Shown: positions 1-8,138 of the stretch, in pieces
How the letters are laid out: every line of letters starts with the position of its first letter
How positions within the stretch are numbered: position 1 is the first letter of the stretch
DNA from: Gemmatimonadota bacterium
GTDB taxonomy: Bacteria > Gemmatimonadota > Gemmatimonadetes > Gemmatimonadales > Gemmatimonadaceae
NCBI GenBank assembly: GCA_947462095.1
Contig: CANHNQ010000015.1
Coordinates: forward strand, 1-44,088
Length of the DNA: 44,088 nt
Reading direction: 5' to 3'
The notes under the pieces: generated by a model
The model's database searches: none
Told to the model about the DNA's origin: nothing
Seen by the model: the letters and a program-made list of their open reading frames with translations, nothing else
Program-made: the position numbers and the translations under genes

Positions 1-383
1 CCGACGGCGCGCCCCTGCTGCTGCTCGGCATGGCCAGCGTGGACGCACTGAACGCGCGTCTGGTCGAGCGCGGTCACGCTGAGGTGATGGACCCGCGACG
101 GTTCCGCGCCAACATCCTGCTCACCGGCACGCTCCCACACGACGAGGACACGTGGCGCGATATCCGGATCGGTGACGTGTCACTGAGCGTCGGGTCGGCC
201 TGCACCCGCTGCGTGCTCACCACCGTCGATCCCGACACGGCGGAGAGCGGCCAGGAGCCACTGCGCACCTTCGCGCAGTATCGTCGCGGCGACGGCGGTG
301 TGATCTTCGGCATGAACACCACACATCGCGAGCCCGGCGTGATCCGCGTCGGCGATGCCGTGCAGGTCGTCAGCCTGCGCTAG
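1..383 (+). CDS. MOSC domain protein (C-terminal part, 5' truncated by window)
   Basis: The reading frame is open from base 3, so the gene begins outside the window; the Met at base 30 is internal. The visible ~126 residues read as the end of a MOSC (molybdenum cofactor sulfurase C-terminal) domain of the YcbX/mARC type. Landmarks are a Ser-Ala-Cys-x-Arg-Cys stretch followed by TTVD, then EPLRTFAQYR, an FGMN segment and a terminal G-V-I-R-V-G-D-A-V strand. In this family the domain binds molybdenum cofactor, and a conserved Cys ligates Mo; Cys in the ACTRC segment is the likely candidate here. YcbX-type proteins reduce N-hydroxylated compounds with a ferredoxin-like partner, but no such partner is visible. 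The gene converges on the alpha/beta hydrolase gene, with 14 bases of overlap at the 3' ends. The family call is confident; the substrate is unknown. Confidence 0.85.
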   Translation, partial: DGAPLLLLGMASVDALNARLVERGHAEVMDPRRFRANILLTGTLPHDEDTWRDIRIGDVSLSVGSACTRCVLTTVDPDTAESGQEPLRTFAQYRRGDGGVIFGMNTTHREPGVIRVGDAVQVVSLR

Positions 384-1218
384 GCGCGTCGCCCGACAGG
401 TACTCGGCGATGGCGGCAATCGTGATCGGGTCGCGCAGAATCCGCCGGTGCCCCACATGCTCCACCGGCAGGAGGGTGGCGCCCGGCCAAAATCCCGCGA
501 TCCGTTGCGCATCGGCGAACGGAACTTCCTTGTCGTCGAGCGCGTGCACGATCAGCGCCGGGACCGTGACCGAACGCAGCGCGCCCTCGATGTCATCGGT
601 GCGATAGCCGCGCGCGGTAATGCGCCGTCGAGCGTCGTGCACGAAGTGCGCGGTGGCCCGCGGCGACAGATGCATCGCGGCGGAAAAACGGTGCAACACA
701 TCATGCAGCGACGACGGGCTCGCAATGAGCGCGGCCCGCGTCAACGACAGTCCCGACGAGAGGGCCAGCGCCACGCTGCCGCCTCCCATGGAGTGACCGA
801 CCGCCGCGTGCAGGGGGCCGAAGCGTGCGCTGACCTCGATCAACGCCTCGGCAAACCGGTAGGGGTCGGACTCCTTCCCCCGCGAATGGCCGTGCCCCGG
901 CGCATCGATGGCGATCACGCGGAACCCGCGCGCGAGCAGGGCAGGGGCCATGGCGGCGAACTGCGTGGCCCGTCCTTCCCAACCGTGGATCAGCGCCACC
1001 GTCGGACCGTCGCCGGCCCGCAGCACCGAGAGACCGCCCGGCAGGCGATCGCGTCTGGCGGTGGCCTCGAACGGCAGCTCCCATTCGCGCGGCGTGAACT
1101 TGCGTGGCGTCGAGAAAATCCGTCGGCTCAGCCGCGAGGCCAGCGACGGGGCAACGCGGCCGAGGGTGCGGTTCGCCCCGCGGATGATACGGATGCCGGC
1201 TGGGATGTCGTTGGCCAT
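370..1218 (-). CDS. alpha/beta hydrolase
   Basis: A 282-residue alpha/beta-hydrolase-fold enzyme, probably an esterase or lipase-like hydrolase. From the ATG at 1218, the oxyanion-type HGW motif is near residue 78 and the nucleophile elbow GHSMGG has Ser at about 143. The acid is probably in the ALDDKE segment (Asp 228/229), and the catalytic His lies in the EHVGH segment (about 254-257). No signal peptide is seen, so it is probably cytoplasmic. A GTG eight codons upstream (1242) is also in frame, but it would start inside the hairpin that ends the tRNA transcript, so I prefer 1218. Neither start has a strong ribosome binding site. The 3' end overlaps the MOSC gene convergently. The substrate cannot be read from sequence. 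Confidence 0.85.
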   Translation of the reverse strand: MANDIPAGIRIIRGANRTLGRVAPSLASRLSRRIFSTPRKFTPREWELPFEATARRDRLPGGLSVLRAGDGPTVALIHGWEGRATQFAAMAPALLARGFRVIAIDAPGHGHSRGKESDPYRFAEALIEVSARFGPLHAAVGHSMGGGSVALALSSGLSLTRAALIASPSSLHDVLHRFSAAMHLSPRATAHFVHDARRRITARGYRTDDIEGALRSVTVPALIVHALDDKEVPFADAQRIAGFWPGATLLPVEHVGHRRILRDPITIAAIAEYLSGDAPSAG

Positions 1219-1241
1219 GCGGGAAGTATCGCTGACATGCA

Positions 1242-1275
1242 CGAAGGGCGGCCACCTGTCGGCGACCGCCCTTCG
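1242..1275 (-). terminator. hairpin downstream of tRNA-Asn
   Basis: A perfect 10-bp inverted repeat (cgaagggcgg, 1242-1251, against ccgcccttcg, 1266-1275) with a 14-base loop lies 22 bases beyond the 3' end of the tRNA on the minus strand. There is no run of T after it. It is likely the terminator or 3' processing structure of the tRNA transcript, placed just before the hydrolase start. Confidence 0.6.
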
Positions 1276-1296
1276 CGTTGTAGACCTTGTGTTTAG

Positions 1297-1370
1297 CTCC
1301 CGGGGAGGGACTCGAACCCCCGACAGGGTGATTAACAGTCACCTGCTCTACCTGGCTGAGCTACCCGGGA
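1297..1370 (-). tRNA. tRNA-Asn (anticodon GTT)
   Basis: Read on the minus strand, this 74-base segment folds as a tRNA. The acceptor arms TCCCGGG and CCCGGGA pair over 7 bp with discriminator G. The D arm is GCTC...GAGC. The anticodon stem GGTGA/TCACC encloses loop CTGTTAA, giving anticodon GTT, hence Asn. The T arm is GGGGG-TTCGAGT-CCCTC, with a mismatch-tolerant stem. The 3' CCA is not encoded (CTA follows the discriminator) and must be added by the CCA-adding enzyme. It stands alone, between the hydrolase and uvrA. Confidence 0.97.
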
Positions 1371-1429
1371 ATAACGACGGCCGTCGCCGCCGCCTCACAT
1401 AACCGCGAACGGCCGTGCAAGAGCCTCAT

Positions 1430-1458
1430 AGTATCGTCTCCCCGCCCCACTGAGTCAA
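1430..1458 (-). promoter_or_regulatory. sigma-70-like promoter for tRNA-Asn
   Basis: On the minus strand TTGACT (1458-1453) is followed after exactly 17 bases by GATACT (1435-1430), a fair match to -35/-10 consensus. It would start transcription about 50 bases before the mature tRNA 5' end. The -35 box overlaps the last codons of uvrA, which is transcribed in the same direction, so the tRNA appears to have its own promoter. This rests on sequence match only. Confidence 0.55.
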
Positions 1459-4292
1459 GCGGGGAGCACCGTCTTGAGCCACCGCCCCGTGTGCGACGCC
1501 GCCACCTGCACGATCTCCTCCGGCCTGCCCATCGCCACCAGATGCCCGCCGCCGTCGCCGCCGTCGGGGCCCATATCCACGATCCAGTCGGCCAGCTTGA
1601 TCACGTCGAGGTTGTGCTCGATCAGCAGCAGCGTGTGCCCCTGATCGAGCAGGCGCTCGAACACCTGCGCCAGCTTCCGGATGTCCTCGAGGTGCAGCCC
1701 CGTGGTGGGCTCGTCGAGCACGTACAACTTCCGGGCGCCGCCCCGCGCCGTGAGCGCGAGCTCGCGGGCAATCTTCAGGCGCTGCGCCTCACCGCCCGAG
1801 AGCGTGGTGGCCGGCTGCCCGAGGCGCAGGTACCCCAGCCCCACCTGCTGCACGTGCCACAGCGCCTGCGCCAGCTTGTCCTCGCGGGGGAAGAACTTGA
1901 TCGCTTCGTCCACCGTGAGCTCCAGCACGTCGGCGATGTTCCGGCCACGGACCCGCACCTCGAGCACGTCGGGCTTGAAGCGCTTGCCGCCGCAGGCATC
2001 GCATGGCACGAACACGTCGGCCATGAACACCATCTCCACCTCGATCGCCCCCGCGCCCTCGCACTGCTCGCACCGCCCACCGGCCACGTTGAACGAGAAA
2101 TGCCCGGGCCCGTAGCCACGCGTTTTCGACAGCGGCATCTCGGCAAACAGCTTGCGCACCTCGTCGTACGCTTTCACGTACGTCACGGGGTTCGACCGCG
2201 GGGACTTACCGATCGGACTCTGGTCCACCAGCACCACGTCGTCGAGAAACTCGTCCCCTGACAACGACGTGAACGTGCCCACGGTCTCGCCCAGATGCTC
2301 CTTGGCCGAATGTTCGCCGTGCAGCCGGGCTTCCACCGCATGAAAGAGAATGTCGTGCACCAGCGTACTCTTGCCCGACCCGGACACGCCGGTCACCACC
2401 GTCATCGCGCCCAGCGGAACGCGCACGTCCACGTGGTTCACGTTGTTGGCGCTCGCCCCCTTGAGATCGAGCCAGCGCGGCCCCACCGTGCGCCGCTTGG
2501 CGGGCAACGGAATGGTGCGCGCGCCGGTCAGATACTGACCGGTGAGCGGACTGTTGGCGATCTCCGCAATCGGGCCGGCGAACACCACCTCGCCGCCATG
2601 TTCACCGGCGTGCGGCCCCAGCTCCACCATGTAGTCGGCAATGCGCATCGCCTCGAGATCGTGCTCCACCATGATCACGGTGTTCCCGTGATCGCGCAGC
2701 CGCATGAGCAGGGCCAGCAGCTTGTCGAGGTCGCGCGGATGCAACCCGATGCTGGGTTCGTCCAGCACGTACGTGGCATCCACCAGCGCCGCGCCCAGCG
2801 CATTCGACAGCGTGATGCGCTGCGCCTCGCCGCCCGACAACGTGCGGGTCGCGCGATCGAGCGTGAGATACGTGAGCCCCACGTCCGACAAAAAACGCGT
2901 GCGGCTGCGCGCTTCGCGCAGCACCGCCTCCGCGATCTGTGTTTCACTCGGCGACAGCGACAGTGTGTCGAGCCACGTGTGCAGATCACGCACCGGCATC
3001 TGCGTGACGTCGGCGATCGTGCGCTCCTGAATACGCACCGCCATCGCGTCGGGCTGCAGTTTGCTGCCACCGCAGTCGCGGCAGGAGCGCGCGCTCTGAT
3101 ACTTCCGCAGGAAGATGCGGATATACTGCTTGTAGCGCTTCTCCTCGAGCGCCTCGAGAAACGGGAAAATGCCGGTGTAGGCGCGCGACTTCGAGCGCAG
3201 GAGCTGCTCGCGGGCCTTCGCCGGCAGCGTCTTCCACGCCGCATCGGGGGACACGCCCAACGAGCGCGCGAACTCCACCACCGTGCGTCGCTGTTTCTCG
3301 TAGCGCGGCGCCGTCCACGGATCGATCGCACCATCGCGCACCGAGCGGTCCTGATTCGGCACGATCAGCGCCTCGTCATAATCGAGCGTCGCACCGAAGC
3401 CGTTGCAGGTGGGGCAGGCGCCACGCGGATTATTGAACGAGAACAGCTGCGGCGACGGCGTGGGCGCGCGCGTGCCGTCGTTCGGGCATTCGAATCGCTC
3501 GGTAAAGGCCAGACGCGACACCGCCGTGTTCCCCGTGCTCGCCCGCAGGGCCTCCGGTGGCAGCACCGGCTCGGGGAACAGCAGTACCGTGTCGCCGTCG
3601 CCTTCGTTGAACGACGTCTGCACGGCATCGGCAATGCGACCGCGGGCGGACGCCTCCACACGCAGCCGGTCGATCACGATCTGTACGTCGCGCGCCGCCG
3701 CCAGATCGATCCCCTCGGCGTCCACGTCGTCGAGATGCACGATACGCTCGCCGAGCGCCACGCGTACCAGCCCGCGCGCGCGCAGGTTCTCGGCGATCAC
3801 GGCGTGCGTCACATCGGCGGAGCGAATGAGCGGACACGCCACCATGAAGCGCGTGCCCTCGGGGAGCGCCATGACCGCGTCCGTCACGCTCTGCACCGTG
3901 TCGGGGCGCAGCTCGCGACCGCACACGCGGCAGTAGGTGCGCCCCACCCGCGCCCACAGGAGTCGCAGATAGTCGTAGATCTCGGTCGCCGTGCCCACCG
4001 TCGAGCGCGACGTCCGCGTGGGATTCTTCTGCTCGATCGCCACGGCCGGCGACAACCCCTCGATCGAATCGACCGCCGGTTTCTCCATCCGCTCGAGAAA
4101 CTGGCGGGCATACGCCGACAGCGACTCCACATAACGCCGCTGGCCTTCGGCATAGATGGTATCGAAGGCGAGCGACGATTTGCCCGAGCCCGACACACCG
4201 GTCACCACCGTGATGGCCCGTCGGGGAATGTCGAGGTCGAAGCCCTTCAGATTGTGCTGACGGGCGCCACGAATGCGAATGCGATCCTTCAT
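1455..4292 (-). CDS. uvrA: excinuclease ABC subunit A (UvrA)
   Basis: This 945-residue protein (E. coli UvrA is 940) is the damage-recognition ATPase of nucleotide excision repair, acting with UvrB in the cytoplasm. The first ATPase module has Walker [10 protein letters not shown] (about 32-40); both modules carry LSGGEAQR signatures and LDEP Walker B segments; the second Walker A is GVSGSGKST. The C-terminal zinc module is intact (CEQC and CDAC pairs, about 740-770). The first zinc module is incomplete: CPND (Cys269, Asp272) replaces the usual CPxC, while the CPTC pair (293/296) remains. The start at 4292 ([17 protein letters not shown]) matches the family. The same frame stays open to 6377, but that extension is antisense to the ABC exporter and is not coding. 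It is divergent from the exporter, with only 42 bases between the start codons. Confidence 0.97.
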   Translation of the reverse strand: MKDRIRIRGARQHNLKGFDLDIPRRAITVVTGVSGSGKSSLAFDTIYAEGQRRYVESLSAYARQFLERMEKPAVDSIEGLSPAVAIEQKNPTRTSRSTVGTATEIYDYLRLLWARVGRTYCRVCGRELRPDTVQSVTDAVMALPEGTRFMVACPLIRSADVTHAVIAENLRARGLVRVALGERIVHLDDVDAEGIDLAAARDVQIVIDRLRVEASARGRIADAVQTSFNEGDGDTVLLFPEPVLPPEALRASTGNTAVSRLAFTERFECPNDGTRAPTPSPQLFSFNNPRGACPTCNGFGATLDYDEALIVPNQDRSVRDGAIDPWTAPRYEKQRRTVVEFARSLGVSPDAAWKTLPAKAREQLLRSKSRAYTGIFPFLEALEEKRYKQYIRIFLRKYQSARSCRDCGGSKLQPDAMAVRIQERTIADVTQMPVRDLHTWLDTLSLSPSETQIAEAVLREARSRTRFLSDVGLTYLTLDRATRTLSGGEAQRITLSNALGAALVDATYVLDEPSIGLHPRDLDKLLALLMRLRDHGNTVIMVEHDLEAMRIADYMVELGPHAGEHGGEVVFAGPIAEIANSPLTGQYLTGARTIPLPAKRRTVGPRWLDLKGASANNVNHVDVRVPLGAMTVVTGVSGSGKSTLVHDILFHAVEARLHGEHSAKEHLGETVGTFTSLSGDEFLDDVVLVDQSPIGKSPRSNPVTYVKAYDEVRKLFAEMPLSKTRGYGPGHFSFNVAGGRCEQCEGAGAIEVEMVFMADVFVPCDACGGKRFKPDVLEVRVRGRNIADVLELTVDEAIKFFPREDKLAQALWHVQQVGLGYLRLGQPATTLSGGEAQRLKIARELALTARGGARKLYVLDEPTTGLHLEDIRKLAQVFERLLDQGHTLLLIEHNLDVIKLADWIVDMGPDGGDGGGHLVAMGRPEEIVQVAASHTGRWLKTVLPA

Positions 4293-4334
4293 GCCGTGAA
4301 AACTATCGGGGCGGCCCGCTAGATTCCGCATCTC

Positions 4335-6344
4335 ATGGCTGCTCCCGCGAAGACGACGGCATCCCCCGACGACGAAGCACTCGGCAAAGCGTACGACGCC
4401 CGGCTCGTACAGCGGCTGCTGGCGTACGTGCGCCCGTATCGTCCGCTGGTCGTCGCGGCACTGGCGTGCATCATGATCCAGTCCGGAATGCAGCTGGTCG
4501 GCCCCCTGCTGACCCGCTGGGTCATCGACCAGGCGCTGCCGGCGCGGGACGTGGGGCTGGTCGTGCAGGTCGCCGTCCTGTATGCGGCCTTGCTCGTGGC
4601 CCAGTTCGGCGCGGCGTTCGGGGAGAACCTGTTCACGTCGCTGCTGGGGCAGCGTGTGATGCGTGATCTGCGTCGTGAGCTCTTCGCGCGGCTGCAGCAC
4701 CTCCCGGTCTCCTTCTTCGACCGCAATCCAGTGGGCCGGCTGGTCACGCGCGTGACCAGCGACGTGGAGGCCCTGAATGAGTTGTTCACATCGGGCGTCG
4801 TGGCCGGCGTGGGTGACCTGTTCACCCTGATCGCGATCGGCGTCGTCATGGTCGTGGTGGACTGGCAGCTGGCCATGGCCGCGTTCGTGGTCATTCCGCT
4901 GGTGCTGATCGCGTCGCGGGTGTTTCAGAATGCGGTACGCACCAGCTATCGCGACATCCGGACGCGGTTGGCGCGGCTGAATGCCTTTATCGGCGAGCGG
5001 ATCGGCGGCATGCGGATCGTGCAGCTGTTCGGGCGGGAAGCGCACGAACTCCGTCGCTTCGACGTGCTCAACCAGTCGCACCTCGATGCCCATCTGAAGT
5101 CGATCACGGTGTACGCGCTCTACTTCCCGGTCATCGAGTTCCTGACCACCTTCGCGCTGGCCAGTCTGCTGGTTACCGCCGGATTCCGGGTTGGGAGCAG
5201 CGCCATCACGGTGGGCACGGTGGCCGCGTTCCTGCAGCTGGTGCGGCGCTTCTTTCAACCGCTGCAGGATCTCTCCGAGAAGTACAACATTCTGCAGGGG
5301 GCGATGGCTGCGTCGGAGCGCATCTTCGGCCTGCTCGATACGCCGGAAGCGGCGGGCGTCACGACCACCCCCGACCGGGACGCGCGCGTGGAGGCCCTGC
5401 GGTCGGCCGGCGTGACGGTGGTGTTCGAGGATGTCTGGTTCGCCTACGACCTGGAGCAGGGGGTGTCGGAGGATCTGTCGCCGGCCTCGTACACGGCGGC
5501 CCATGCGCTCGTGCCCGCGGCGGCTGGCGGCGAAGCCACGGGTGGGCGCTGGGTCCTGAAGGGGGTGAGCTTCCGCGTCGCGCCCGGCGAAGAGATCGCG
5601 CTGGTGGGGCATACCGGCGCCGGCAAAACGACGATCGTGAACCTGCTGCTCCGCTTCTATGAACCGCAGCGCGGTCGCATCCTGGTCAATGGCGTCGACA
5701 TCCGTGAGCTGCCGGTGGACGTCCTCCGTGCGGTGGTCGGCTATGTGCAGCAGGACATTTTTCTCTTTGCGGGCGACGTCGCCGGCAACCTGCGGCTCGA
5801 CGCCGCGATCGATGACGCAACGCTGGCGGCGGCTGCCGCGCGGGTAGGCGCCGACCGGGTCATCGAGCGTTTGCCCGGCGGCTGGCACCACGAGCTGGCT
5901 GAACGAGGGGGCGGCGTGAGCGTGGGCGAGCGACAGCTGCTGGCCTTCGCGCGCGCCGTGGCGGCCGATCCCGCGTTGCTGATCCTCGACGAGGCCACCA
6001 GCGCGGTCGATTCGCACATCGAGGCCGAGATCCAGCGAGCCGTGTCGGCGCTCATGCGTGGCCGCACCACGATCGCCATCGCCCATCGGCTCAGCACCAT
6101 CATTGACGCCGATGAAATCCTCGTGCTCCACCATGGGGAAGTGCTGGAACGGGGGACCCATCGCGAGCTGCTGGCCCATCAGGGGCTCTACGATCGGCTC
6201 TTCCGCTTGCAGGTCGGCGAGCCGGAGCGCGACGCATCGGGGGACAACGGCTCGCGACCGTCCGATCCGGCAGCCCCCGTTCAAGACACGGATCTGTCGG
6301 CGAGCCCGGCCACGCGCTTGCCAACCGACGCCGCTCTCGGGTAG
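4335..6344 (+). CDS. ABC transporter, fused permease/ATPase (MsbA/MdlB-type exporter)
   Basis: A 669-residue half-transporter with an N-terminal six-helix exporter domain (about residues 30-330) and a C-terminal ATPase. The nucleotide-binding domain shows an A-loop Tyr (FAYD, about 367), Walker A GHTGAGKTT (about 425), a Q-loop in YVQQD, signature VSVGERQ (about 528, in place of LSGGQ), Walker B LLILDEAT (about 549) with the catalytic Glu, and the AHRL switch His. The signature resembles the MdlB/YheH class, whose members often form heterodimers; no partner half is adjacent, so a homodimer is possible. A roughly 33-residue low-complexity insertion separates the A-loop from the next strand. 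The C-terminal ~40 residues are Pro/Asp-rich. The substrate is unknown; lipid or drug export is typical of the family. Confidence 0.92.
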   Translation: MAAPAKTTASPDDEALGKAYDARLVQRLLAYVRPYRPLVVAALACIMIQSGMQLVGPLLTRWVIDQALPARDVGLVVQVAVLYAALLVAQFGAAFGENLFTSLLGQRVMRDLRRELFARLQHLPVSFFDRNPVGRLVTRVTSDVEALNELFTSGVVAGVGDLFTLIAIGVVMVVVDWQLAMAAFVVIPLVLIASRVFQNAVRTSYRDIRTRLARLNAFIGERIGGMRIVQLFGREAHELRRFDVLNQSHLDAHLKSITVYALYFPVIEFLTTFALASLLVTAGFRVGSSAITVGTVAAFLQLVRRFFQPLQDLSEKYNILQGAMAASERIFGLLDTPEAAGVTTTPDRDARVEALRSAGVTVVFEDVWFAYDLEQGVSEDLSPASYTAAHALVPAAAGGEATGGRWVLKGVSFRVAPGEEIALVGHTGAGKTTIVNLLLRFYEPQRGRILVNGVDIRELPVDVLRAVVGYVQQDIFLFAGDVAGNLRLDAAIDDATLAAAAARVGADRVIERLPGGWHHELAERGGGVSVGERQLLAFARAVAADPALLILDEATSAVDSHIEAEIQRAVSALMRGRTTIAIAHRLSTIIDADEILVLHHGEVLERGTHRELLAHQGLYDRLFRLQVGEPERDASGDNGSRPSDPAAPVQDTDLSASPATRLPTDAALG

Positions 6345-6403
6345 CTTCGCTTCTCTCCTGCGGGTTCCACGCGTCATTTTCGGTCTGACCCCTTCCTATT
6401 CAC

Positions 6404-7195
6404 GTGCAGCTATCCGTCGCCGCCGGCACAGATGTCGGACGCATTCGGGCCGGCAACGAAGACAGCCTTTATGCGGACGCCGATCAGGAGCGAGGGCTCT
6501 TTATCGTTGCGGATGGCATGGGTGGTCACGCTGCGGGCGAGGTGGCCAGCGAGATGGCGGTGCAGATCGTTGCGCGCGACCTGACCGACGTCCGTGATCT
6601 CACCGGCAACCCGCCGCTCGCGCGTATGGGCGAAGCGCTCAAGGCCGCCAATCGGGCCATCTACGAGCGCACGATCCAGGAAGCCGACAAGCAGGGCATG
6701 GGGACCACCGCGTCCTGTATCATGATCGGGCAGGGACGCTGGATCATCGGCCACATTGGCGATTCGCGCGTCTACCTGCTGCGTGACGGCACGCTGCACC
6801 AGCTCACCAAGGACCATTCCTATGTGCAGGAACAGGTCGACGCGGGCTTTCTGACCCCCGAGCAGGCGCGCTACCACCCCTACAGCAACGTGATCACACG
6901 GTGCGTGGGCGCCAACGCGGCCGTTGAAGCCGACGTGCTGCATGGTGAGATCCAGAACGACGATCTCTACCTGGTGGCCTCCGATGGCCTGACCGGCATG
7001 GTCGAAGATCCGCAGCTCAAGAAGATCCTCGAGTCGCGGCAGTCGCCTGGCCGCATGGTCGATGCGATGATCACCGAGGCGAATCGCCGAGGCGGTCTGG
7101 ACAACATCACGGCCATCATCGTGCAGGTGATTCAGGTGCATGGCGCGGCAAGCACCGGGACCACTGGCGAGCAGGCCGCCCCGTCGCGTGCCTGA
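6404..7195 (+). CDS. PP2C-family Ser/Thr protein phosphatase (Stp-like)
   Basis: A 263-residue metal-dependent protein phosphatase starting at GTG 6404. Family motifs appear in order: AGTDVGRIRAGNEDS near the N-terminus, VADGMGGHAAGE (metal-binding Asp-Gly), IGDSRVYLLRDG, VASDGLTGMVED and a C-terminal DNIT with the last metal-binding Asp. In bacteria such enzymes reverse Hanks-type Ser/Thr kinase phosphorylation; no kinase gene is in the window. It is a single cytoplasmic domain with no membrane segment. The GTG of the next small gene overlaps its last codons by 8 bases, suggesting a shared transcript. Confidence 0.95.
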   Translation: MQLSVAAGTDVGRIRAGNEDSLYADADQERGLFIVADGMGGHAAGEVASEMAVQIVARDLTDVRDLTGNPPLARMGEALKAANRAIYERTIQEADKQGMGTTASCIMIGQGRWIIGHIGDSRVYLLRDGTLHQLTKDHSYVQEQVDAGFLTPEQARYHPYSNVITRCVGANAAVEADVLHGEIQNDDLYLVASDGLTGMVEDPQLKKILESRQSPGRMVDAMITEANRRGGLDNITAIIVQVIQVHGAASTGTTGEQAAPSRA

Positions 7196-7391
7196 GGAGT
7201 CGGTCGGGGAGGTTGCCGAGCTCTACCTTGGCAACCTGTTGTATGCGATCGAGCGATGTGCGCTGTCGCTCGAGGCCGACGAGAAGCCCCTCGATGCCGC
7301 CTTCTATCGCGGCATCGGACGCAAACTGGCCGACGCGCACGGGCGCACGAAGCCCCGCGCCCCCCACCAACACGCACCGGATCGCCCATGA
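7188..7391 (+). CDS. small protein of unknown function (67 aa)
   Basis: A short frame from GTG 7188 to TGA 7391. Its start overlaps the end of the PP2C gene by 8 bases and its stop forms an ATGA overlap with the next gene at 7388. These two overlaps are the main evidence that it is real. The product (MPEESVGEVAELYLGNLLYA...) begins acidic and probably helical, then becomes basic, with a Lys/Arg/His/Pro-rich tail. No family is recognised, and no signal peptide or membrane segment is seen. Lying between a phosphatase and an exported thioredoxin-like protein, it may be co-expressed with both. Confidence 0.6.
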   Translation: MPEESVGEVAELYLGNLLYAIERCALSLEADEKPLDAAFYRGIGRKLADAHGRTKPRAPHQHAPDRP

Positions 7392-8104
7392 TGTCATCCA
7401 CGCGATTTCGCGCCGGCCTGCTGGCCGCCCTCTCCGCGATGCTCGTGGCCGTCGCGGCCGCGCCGGCTCGTGCCTTGACGGCTCGTGGCTTGACGGCGCG
7501 TGCCGCCACCGTGCATGCGGCGCGTTGCGACGCCGCGTCCGATAGCACCTTGCTGACGCTGTTCGCCAGCGGGCAGAGCTTCCCTGATTTCCTGGCGGCC
7601 GCCAAGGCTCGCCGCGAGGGGTGGCTCAAAATGGCCGATAGCGCGCGGGTTCAGGATGCACTCGTGGCGCGCGCCCGGGCGGTGGGTGGCAGCTGGCACC
7701 TGTTGGTGGTGGCGATCGACGCCTGCGGCGATTCCATGAACAACGTGCCGTATCTTGCCAAGCTGTCGGAGCTGGTACCCGGGCTCGACCTGCGTATCGT
7801 GTTGCCGGTGAACGGCCGGCCGGTGCAGGAGACGCACCGTTCGCTCGATGGCCGTACCGCCACCCCGACGATCGTCTTGCTGGACAGCCGGGGGAACGAC
7901 GTGGGGTGCATCGTTGAGCTGCCGCGCGAGATCCGCGACTGGGCCCACGGCGTGCGCGGTACCGTGAGCAGCGATTCGCTGCACGCCGGTATCCGCACCT
8001 TCTACGCCGCCAATCGCGGCGCCGCCATCACCACCGAAGCGGTGGAGATGCTGGAAGCGGCGAAGGCCGGATCACCGCGCTGCGCACGCGGAACCCGGCC
8101 GTAG
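7388..8104 (+). CDS. secreted thioredoxin-fold protein
   Basis: A 238-residue protein from ATG 7388 (an adjacent ATG at 7391 is equally possible), with an N-terminal signal peptide ending near ARA (about residue 29). The core resembles thioredoxin-like proteins of the Thioredoxin_9 kind: a beta strand LLVVAID runs into ACGDSMNNVPYLAKL, where CGDS replaces the CxxC active site, and the typical cis-Pro motif is RTATPTIVLLD. Only one Cys remains at the active-site position, so classical disulfide exchange is unlikely and a reductase or binding role is possible. It is probably periplasmic. It overlaps the upstream 67-aa gene by 4 bases and ends convergently 34 bases from the HD gene. Confidence 0.75.
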   Translation: MMSSTRFRAGLLAALSAMLVAVAAAPARALTARGLTARAATVHAARCDAASDSTLLTLFASGQSFPDFLAAAKARREGWLKMADSARVQDALVARARAVGGSWHLLVVAIDACGDSMNNVPYLAKLSELVPGLDLRIVLPVNGRPVQETHRSLDGRTATPTIVLLDSRGNDVGCIVELPREIRDWAHGVRGTVSSDSLHAGIRTFYAANRGAAITTEAVEMLEAAKAGSPRCARGTRP

Positions 8105-8138
8105 CCCGGTCGTCACCCGGCCACGCCGTGCGCGTGCG

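Noticed and set aside
1242-1370. tRNA-Asn considered as an integration (att) site
   Set aside because: No integrase and no direct copy of the tRNA 3' end elsewhere in the window; flanking genes are ordinary chromosomal genes.
2295-4322. 675-residue open frame on the plus strand inside uvrA
   Set aside because: High-GC shadow frame: Arg/His/Gln-rich composition, no motif, fully antisense to a certain gene.
4293-6377. Upstream in-frame extension of uvrA to a 1640-residue protein
   Set aside because: The added ~695 residues are antisense to the ABC exporter, are Arg/His/Gln-rich without any domain, and the family start at 4292 is clear.
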